From Apoderus coryli (Eukaryota; Arthropoda; Insecta; Coleoptera; Attelabidae): 64,000 nt of DNA. This document shows, piece by piece, positions 56,785 to 64,000 of the stretch. Where the stretch lies: assembly GCA_911728435.2 (NCBI GenBank), contig OU452210.1:806001-870000 (forward strand), given 5' to 3'. How positions within the stretch are numbered: the first letter of the stretch is position 1; every line of letters begins with the position of its first letter. A program made the translations under genes and the position numbers. The notes under the pieces were generated by a model. That model ran no database searches, was not told the DNA's origin, and saw only the letters and a list, made by a program, of their open reading frames with translations.

Positions 56785-58539
56785 AGAAATGAAGAAATAC
56801 AGCCAAGTACAAGCAGAGACAATGAAAGAATAGAAGTTAATGAAAATTCAGAAAAACGAATTTCCAAGAAACCTAGATATTTAGACGAATTTGTTTGTTT
56901 AACAAATGCGATCGATTCTACTAGTTATTTGGAACCAGCAACTTTAGAAGAAGCTCTTGAAGGAGGTGATTCAGATAAATGGGAAGAAGCAATAGAAGAT
57001 GAACTAGAATCTCATCAAATAAATAATACGTGGACAAATTCCTTCAGATAGAAGAGCAGTGAAGAGCAAGTGGGTTTTCAAAATAAAAAAGGGCGCTGAT
57101 GGTAATATTGAGAAATATAAAGCAAGATTGGTAGCTAAAGGGTATTCACAAATAGAAGGCATCGATTACGATGAAACATTCTCACCAGTAGTACGACAAA
57201 CAACCTTAAAAACTCTAATTGCAATTGCAACACAATTTGATTTAAATATGCACCTTATGGATGTCATAACAGCATATTTGAATTCACCATTAGATGAAGA
57301 AATTTATATGGAATTACCCAAACAAAAAAACTCAAATTCAAAAGAATTTTGTAAATTGAATAAGGCGATTTACGGATTGAAACAATCAGGGCGAGCATGG
57401 AATAAGAAACTACATACAGAATTGATCAAAAATGGATTGACTCAATCAAAAGTTGATCCCTGTGTATATTTCCAAATAGCCGCAGATAACATTTTAATTG
57501 CAGCAGTTTATGTCGATGATATTTTAATGTTTGCGAAGAATGAAACTCAGTTAAATAAATTTAAAGAAAATTTGAGATCTATTTTCAAAATGAAAGATAT
57601 GGGTTCCGCGCATCAGTGTTTAGGAATAATAATTTCAAGAAATTGGGATAATGGTATCATTGCTTTAGATCAAAGAAGTTACATTGAATCGATTTTAAAA
57701 GAATTTAATATGTATGAATGTCATCCTGTATCTACACCAATCTTAAAAGATCAACAATTGACAAAGGACCTAAAACAAAAAATGATATTGAGCAAATGAA
57801 AAACGTGCCATATCGAAATGCAGTTGGTAAATTAATCTATTTGTGTCAGTGGACAAGAGCTGATATCAGCCATGCAGTTAGTGTAGTCAGTAAATTCAAC
57901 AATAACCCTGGAAAAGCACACTGGACTGCAGTAAAAAGAATCATGCGATATTTAAAAGGAACCGTCGATAAAAAGTTGGTATACAGGAAATCACAAAACA
58001 CTAATATTGGATTAATCGGTCGGCTGATTGGGGAAGCGATAAAGATGATAGAAAATCATATTCAGGATATAAACGCATATCCTGAATATGATTTTCTATC
58101 ATCTTGGCAGTCCTTGATTTCATGGAACTGTGAAAAACAGGCTACAGTTGCATTATCTACAACCGAAGCGGAGTATATGTCTATGAGTCATGCCACAAAG
58201 GAAGCTTTATGGATGCAACAATTATTGGAAGAATTAAATATTTTTAAAATTGAATGTAAAACTATTGCAATTTATAATGATAACAAAGGCGCTACAGAGC
58301 TTTCGAAAAATAATGTGTATCATTCAAGAAGCAAACACATAGACATACGTCATCATTTTCTACGCGATGTTATTGACAAAAATAAAATTTTAGTTAAACA
58401 TATTGGAACTGACAAAATGATTGCCGACATATTGACCAAGCCTATACAGCAAAGGAAGTTTGAATGGAGTCTACAAGAATTTGGAGTTCTCAACATTCAA
58501 TTTTTAGATAGTCCAGAATATGCAAAGTCGGCAAAATAG
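56785..58539 (+). pseudogene. copia pol remainder: linker, reverse transcriptase, RNase H
   Basis: The reading restarts in the integrase-RT linker ([36 protein letters not shown]). A small deletion and frameshift near 57030 lead into the RT ([52 protein letters not shown] near 57520). A frameshift near 57785 shifts to the frame that carries YRNAVGKLIYL and RNase H (VALSTTEAEYMSMSHATKEA, NDNKGATELS, SKHIDIRHHFLRD). The RNase H core around ADWGSDKDDRKSYSGY (58028-58070) is off-frame and interrupted by a palindrome. It ends at TAG 58539, just before the polypurine tract. Confidence 0.9.
58042..58105. repeat. perfect inverted repeat inside copia RNase H, 29-bp arms
   Basis: AAGATGATAGAAAATCATAT.. 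(58042-58070) is followed by AAACGC, then the exact reverse complement (58077-58105). It looks like a template-switch duplication. Confidence 0.92.
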
Positions 58540-58545
58540 GTGGGG
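58538..58545 (+). promoter_or_regulatory. copia polypurine tract
   Basis: AGGTGGGG directly precedes the 3' LTR. Confidence 0.8.
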
Positions 58546-58739
58546 TGTTAAAATCATTAAATTATAATTATTTTATTTTTAATCTTGGCGTCTAACCACA
58601 TTGTATATTATGGTGTTATTATTATATTTATGAAGTTGTCAATTAATTTAATTTAAGTATTGTCCTTATAAATAGTTATTTCTTCTAATTTAGTAAAATA
58701 GTTATTCATTATTTAAATAATATATCTCATTATCTAACA
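58546..58739 (+). repeat. 3' LTR of copia element
   Basis: Same length as the 5' LTR, with 191 of 194 positions identical by eye. It is followed by CTTAT. Confidence 0.95.
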
Positions 58740-58744
58740 CTTAT

Positions 58745-58945
58745 AATGTATCAGGGGCAGAGTCACGCAAGATACCACTCTATAATTGAGCAAACGTTAG
58801 TACTGAGTGTGCAATGATATCAGGGGCAGAGTCACGCAAGATATCGCTCCAAATACTAACCAAAAATAAATAATAATTCAACGGTCCGGAGATTATAATG
58901 TAACAGGGGCAGAGTCACGCAATACTGCTCCATAATTGACCAAAA
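58745..58945. repeat. minisatellite with GGGGCAGAGTCACGCAAG, right part
   Basis: Three units at about 58751, 58820 and 58905 share CAGGGGCAGAGTCACGCAA. Spacing is 66-85 bp. Confidence 0.75.
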
Positions 58946-59940
58946 TATACTGATGTTTCATACGGCATTAATGAGTCAATGACAAAATAAATAATAAAAC
59001 ATGAAAAATCTGATAATTACTCGATATCAATGTGAATATGATTAAGAATAGAAAATGCACTTGTTTTGAATTTAACTTCCTTCAGATAAATATGTATTAT
59101 CAAATTAGAATATCAATAATAGCCAAATGTTAAATAAATCATAAATAATGAATAATATATGTATCGAAAAGAAAATCATGCAAAACAAATTTACTCAGTG
59201 AGAAACTCCCCCTTATGGATGCAGAATAGAACCTCGTCGACAATAGGTAGGTTGAGCACACAAGATTCACAAACACACACAAATTAATAATTTAAAATAG
59301 GATTCGAATAGTTGTAAACTCTTTGGAAATAAAATTGAAAATGAATCCCATACACATAGACGTGATTCTCAGATTTATTTGTTTACCTTACAAACCTCTT
59401 GAGGCTGCATTATTTTTATTTAATATAAACATAACGCGCTGTCGAATCTTTGTATGTTCTCACGAAATTGATGAAGGAAAAAAAATATTTCGGTTATAAT
59501 ATTAGGAAAAATATATAGGGTCTTACAATACAATACTTTTATTATCAGATTTCTTACCTTAGTTACTTTTGATTGTATACAGAACAAAAAGTGAGTAATT
59601 TTGAATTAATTATTACCTTTAGTTATAATTAATTTAATAGCACATTGGTTTAGTCTTCAAATAATATAGGTACTGTACACGCACGAAACCACGAGTATAC
59701 GTACTATCTAGCACCAATCGAAGGCCGATGATGACTAAGGTATTTATAACATGTTTATCCTCTATAAGTGTTCAAATTTTTTGTATCTAGTGAAATACAA
59801 TACGATAACAATTTAATCTGTTACACGTAAATACTTTGTGTGTATCTAACTAAAAACATATTGTTCACAACTGTTGTTCTACACGCGTTGATTATAATAT
59901 TAAGTCATTAATCATTATTTGGATATTTTTAAACAATCTC
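58946..59940. other. no gene seen
   Basis: AT-rich spacer. No coding sequence or element end was supported. Confidence 0.45.
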
Positions 59941-59944
59941 AGAT

Positions 59945-61085
59945 ATTTTATTATTTATTTATTTAAGAATACACTGCTCGTACAGAGTAATACTCCACTA
60001 ACTGAGCAGGAATATCAATTAACAATACATGCTACAAATCAAATTATTAGTTACATACATTATACATTACATGCATTATAAGTCAATTAATTAATCAACT
60101 AATTAATTTCCAATTTAATTAACAATTTAAAAAATAGTCTTTAATTTGATTAATAGTGCAATGGAAGATATCAATAGTATCACATACAGAAGCGCAAACC
60201 GAACACATGACATACATTGGTGAGTTCAATAGAACATTAGTTCGAGCGGTTGGCAAATACAACAGATCATGACGCACACGCGTTGATAAGTTCGGAACGT
60301 GAAAATTGAAATCACTAAGTAATTCAAAGCAATCTAATTTATTATTAATTAATTTGTAAATGAATATAAAAGCATGATGCCTATTTAATAAAACGTCGTG
60401 GGGAAATCCAATTCTTGGATATGAACCATCTTGCTTATACCACAGATATTTATAAAATTTTCGCTGAACCTTCTCTATATTATCAGCATGAACGAATACT
60501 TTGGGTTCCACACAACAGAGGAATACTCCAAGCGACTTCGCACAAAAGAGTTATAGAGGGTCATAACAGTTTTTATATTTGAGAAGCACTTTGAGTTACG
60601 TATAACAAATCCTAAGGCCTTCAAAGAATTAGACACTATGTATTCACAATGAACATTAAAAGAAAGTTTCGAGTCAAACCACACTCCCAGATCCTTGTAA
60701 GTATCGCACCGCTTTAGTACAGAAGAGTTCAGTTCATAATAATATAAGATCGGAAGGTTTTTTTTTGAAAATGACATGACAACGCATTTATCAATATTAA
60801 GGTGTATATTATTATTTTCACACCACGACCTTAGACTCATTAAATCCTGCTGCAAAACAAGACAATCCGATACTGATGTAACATTTAAATACAATTTCAT
60901 GTCATCAGCATACAACAGGCATTTACAGTTCAGGGTAGATACAATATCGTTAACAATAAGATTGAAAAGCAATGGCCCCAAAACCGATCCTTGAGGGACA
61001 CCAGAAGTAACTTCAATCAATGATGACTGAGACCCATTAAATTGAATGTACTGCTACGACCAAGTAAATATGATTTAAAATTAGA
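59945..61085 (-). pseudogene. 5'-truncated LINE (RT C-terminal half)
   Basis: On the minus strand the sequence enters the RT near 61085 and, after a frameshift at about 61020, reads EVTSGVPQGSVLGPLLFNLI. LLYADDMKLYL (catalytic YADD near 60900), IHLNIDKCVVMSFSKKN and YKDLGVWFDSKLSF follow, with RSRLEYSSVVWNP near 60530. A second frameshift near 60500 is followed by VQRKFYKYLWYKQDGSYPR and the C-terminus at 60119. A 3' UTR reaches an AT-rich (TTTA)n end near 59945. The truncation at the 5' side is the usual outcome of incomplete reverse transcription. The RT resembles, but differs from, that of the LINE at 6.2-10.5 kb. Confidence 0.85.
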
Positions 61086-61166
61086 AGAAAGATTATCTTT
61101 ATCCTAATTCATTTTAAGGAAGCAGTGGAGTAAATTGTATGTGATATCACAGTTAAAATAAGAGAC

Positions 61167-61729
61167 AGTTAGTTCTCATCGTGTCGGTACGTCTGATGTA
61201 CATGGGTACAAAGCAATTCGCCGCGCTTATAGTTATAGTATCTTATAGTATATACCTATACATATAGTATATATAGTAGCCGAGCCCGAAACGAGCTGGG
61301 AATGCGACGAGTCAATGACATTTTCAGCGTCAACTCGACCTTCTTGTCTATAGTTAATATTCGATGGCTTTTTCTTGTTTGTCTAGGGTTAATTTCTTTA
61401 GATAGGTATGTTTTAATAAACAACGTCGTTAATACGTTTAAGATTAATAATTTTAATGAAACACAAATTAAATTATATTCACAAATGATAACTGGATAAT
61501 AACAAATACGGGTGGAATAACATATATAACTTAGAGTAACGTATAAAACAATTAAGATAATTCAGAAGCATTCGCAAAAAGATAGTACGTCTTACTTCTG
61601 CGGCATAACTACATCGACTGAAGGTCAAACGTCATAGCGACTAAAAATATACAGGGGCGGTTGGAAGTAAATTATAATTAAGAGTTTAATAATGCTATGA
61701 AATTAATCATACACTCGGCCATCTTAACT
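61167..61729 (-). repeat. probable 3' LTR of the minus-strand gypsy element
   Basis: On the minus strand AGTTAAGATGGCCGAG (from 61729) begins exactly at the pol stop codon, and the stretch could end in GAGAACTAACT at 61167. AGTTA..TAACT ends are typical of gypsy-type LTRs. The second LTR is outside the window, so the limits are unverified. Confidence 0.4.
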
Positions 61730-64000
61730 CGAATCCGCCTCGGATTCGCTTTGGTGTTCAATCCAAGGTTTTAAATATTCTGCGCAAGTAGACGTTTGCA
61801 TGGGCCCCTCATGATTGCCAACTTTTACGACGTCATAACGGTCGAAACCTTTTTAAATTTTACTATTTGATATGGACCTAAATATTTTCTTCTCACTTTC
61901 AAACCAGGTCCAAACTGGGTTCTTTTGATGGCAACTAAATCCCCTTCTTTATACTTTCGTGCTGCCTTTCGTCTTCAATTGTATCCTTTAGTATTTTCTT
62001 TCTGAACTTTTAAGATCTGTTCTTTAGATATATTTCTTAATTCTTCTCTTTTTCCGTCATAATCTGTAATAATCTCATTTGCTATTATTTCTTTAATTCT
62101 GACATCCTCCTTATTTCGCATATTTACACCGACTAAAACTTCGAATGGTGTAACTCCGATGCTACGTTGAATTGTACAATTTAAAGCTTTTTGGACTCTA
62201 CTTAGTATTTATACCATTTCGTTGGATCGTCGAGGCTTAATTTTGTCAAAATCGGAATGATTATTCTGTTTATTCTCTCGACTTGTCCATTTCCTCGTGG
62301 CACTCCAGTCGTTATAGTGTAGTGCTTTATTCCTTCTGCCTTGCAGTAGTTTTCAAATTCATCCGACGTGAAAGCTGTGCCTCTGTCAGTAATGATTCTT
62401 GCGGGATTACCAAAACTTTCTTGTTGTTTTTCTAAACAGCCTATTACTTCTTTACTCGTCGTGCTTTTGACAGGATATAACCAGCAAAATTTAGAAAAAT
62501 CGTCGATAACCACTAGGATGTGTTTGTAATTTCTATTCGTTGAAACAATCGGTCCTAAATGATCTATATGATATGTCTGTAGTGGACTATCACCTTTTGC
62601 AATTGGGTATAACATTCCTTCTTTCTTTCCTTCTTTTCTGTTACCTAATATACATTCAACACAATTCGAAATACTCGTATATTTAGTCAACTTATCTTTT
62701 AATTTTGGAATATAAAATTCTCTTTCAATAACTTCTTCTGTTTTTCTAATTGCAAAATGACCAATTTCGTGCGCTTTTCTGATGATTTCTGTCGTCATTC
62801 CCTTGGGTATCACAATAAGTTCTTTACCGTCTTGATATTTACACAAAATACCATTTTGCAAAAAATAATCTTCATACTCTTCACGTTCCAAAATTTTAAT
62901 TATAATTGCTAGATGATCATCTCCCCTTTCCGCTTCTTTAATGCGTTTTGTCAGACAATCTGTAGACTCTTTTATCATTAACATTATAGGGTACCTACTC
63001 AATGCGTCGACGTGCGCCATTGAGTGCCTTTTCTATGTACTATTTCATAGTCATATTCTCCGAGTAATAATGCCCATCGTGTGAACTCTTGTACATAAAT
63101 CTTTTTTATCCATCGTTTTTTGAAAAGCTGAGCAATCTGTAACAATTTTAAATTTATTTCCCAACAGGTACGTTCTAAACTTTTTTACGGCTTGAATCAC
63201 GGCTAAAACTTGAAGTTCGTAACTTATATATCTTTCTTCAGCAGGAGTAGTCTTTTTGCTCATGAAATATATAGGGTGTAGTTTCCCATCTTCAGATGAT
63301 TTTTGCAGTAAGCATGCACCATAACCTCGTTGGCTTGCGTCTGTGTGAAGTTCCGTATCTAACCCTTGCTGAAAAATGCGTAAAACTGGTTCACTTGAAA
63401 GTAAATCTTTCAACTTTATGAATGCTTGCTTTTGTTCTTCTCTAAAAACAAATTTCACATCTTTCCTTAGTAGATCACTTAATGGTTTTGCAATTAAGGC
63501 ATATGAGGATATAAATTTTCTGAAATATCCCGTAAGACCTAAGAATGACTGTAATTGTTTAACACTCGTCGGTTCTGGAAATCTCTTTATCGCTAACGTC
63601 TTTTCTTCTGATGGTTGTATCTTACCGTCTTCTACAACATAACCTAAAAATGCAACTTTTCTTTTTAGAAACTGACATTTTTCTTTTTTAATTTCTAGGC
63701 CATAATCTTTAGCTAGCTCTAACACCATTTTTAATCTCTCGATTCCTTCCTTTTCGTCTTGACTGGGGATAATTATGTCATCCATACAATAAATAGCAAT
63801 ATTTTTCGAAGTTAATGGTCTAAAAATAAAACTAATAAATCTTTGGAAAACAGATGGACTATTACATAACCCAAACGGTACTTTAAGAAATTCAAATTGT
63901 CCATGATGTGTCACAAATGCGGTATACTTTCTACTATCTGGTGCCACTGTTACATGGAAAAATCCATTTTTAAGATCGATTGTACTGTAAACTAGAGATC
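61724..64000 (-). pseudogene. Ty3/gypsy pol, minus strand, cut by window edge
   Basis: From the right edge the frame gives RT (FEFLKVPFGLCNSPSVFQRF, YCMDDIIIPSQ near 63780), then the tether and RNase H (LHTDASQRGYGACLLQ, YISYELQVLAVIQAVKKFRT) to about 63110. Two frameshifts between 63110 and 63020 lead into AHVDALSRYP and integrase: HHCC (HEIGHFAIRKTEE, NCVECILGNR), the DDE core (YHIDHLGPI, IITDRGTAFTSDEF, RGNGQVERINR). A frameshift near 62202 and a stop near 61985 precede the C-terminal GPY-type module (EGDLVAIKRTQFGPGLKVRR). The frame closes at TAA 61726-61724. The MDD form at the RT active site differs from the common YxDD. Gag and protease lie beyond the window. Confidence 0.88.

Larger units (their letters stand above)
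55527..58739 (+). mobile_element. Ty1/copia LTR retrotransposon, internally deleted (3213 bp)
   Basis: Two 194-bp LTRs (TG..CA, three differences by eye) are bordered by CTTAT (55522-55526 and 58740-58744). The primer-binding site GGTTATGGGCCCAG and polypurine tract AGGTGGGG flank the interior. Gag and the protease start are present, then a 124-bp piece of LTR plus PBS, then RT and RNase H. Integrase is missing, so the copy is non-autonomous. Confidence 0.95.

Overview
The window is eukaryotic and looks like an insect genome. It is AT-rich, has spliceosomal introns with GT..AG borders, and consists almost entirely of transposable elements from superfamilies common in insects: pogo, PIF/Harbinger, mariner-type foldbacks, piggyBac, hAT, THAP/P-like, CACTA-like, CR1/Jockey-type LINEs, Ty3/gypsy and Ty1/copia. 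I found no convincing host gene, no tRNA or rRNA gene, and nothing prokaryotic. Short GGTAGGTACC-type words recur between elements. The order of insect cannot be fixed from this sequence.

Layout, 0-16 kb. A 40-bp minisatellite (1-480) and a ~173-bp triplet repeat (630-1135) are followed by a complete pogo-type transposon (1468-4253), whose transposase gene has one in-frame stop. A decayed YqaJ-domain gene lies at 5.4-6.2 kb. A full-length-looking LINE with both ORFs open runs on the minus strand (6.23-10.47 kb). A long-armed mariner-type foldback with a coding remnant in its loop occupies 11.08-12.53 kb. A retroelement scrap with an envelope-like C-terminus is at 14.5-15.3 kb.

Layout, 16-34 kb. 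An 8.7-kb block (16693-25385) has matching inverted ends and carries a different satellite array just inside each end (182 bp x ~10 and 102-120 bp x ~15). The next element (26565-28499) has 4-bp ACTT target duplications and remnants of a little-described transposon protein. It sits in a dispersed ~150-bp repeat family that also flanks the 11-kb foldback. A complete Harbinger element (30263-33523) follows. Its transposase and MADF-protein genes are on opposite strands, and each has its second exon inside the other's intron.

Layout, 34-64 kb. These are a TA-flanked MITE, an internally deleted THAP/P-like element, a complete but broken gypsy element with 153-bp LTRs (36414-41384), and a CACTA-like composite (44.76-49.80 kb) holding a hAT MITE with 8-bp duplications. 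Then come a piggyBac relic, two more foldbacks, and an internally deleted copia element (55527-58739) patched with a piece of its own LTR and PBS. A 5'-truncated LINE and a minus-strand gypsy pol that runs off the right edge complete the window.

The elements do not form a pathway. What links them is nesting and decay: target duplications date the insertions relative to each other, and LTR identity (150/153 and 191/194 by eye) marks the gypsy and copia copies as fairly young. The Harbinger element and the LINE are the only copies whose coding capacity looks intact. The best candidates for something undescribed are the satellite-ended 8.7-kb block, the interlocked Harbinger genes and the long foldbacks with transposase fragments in their loops.
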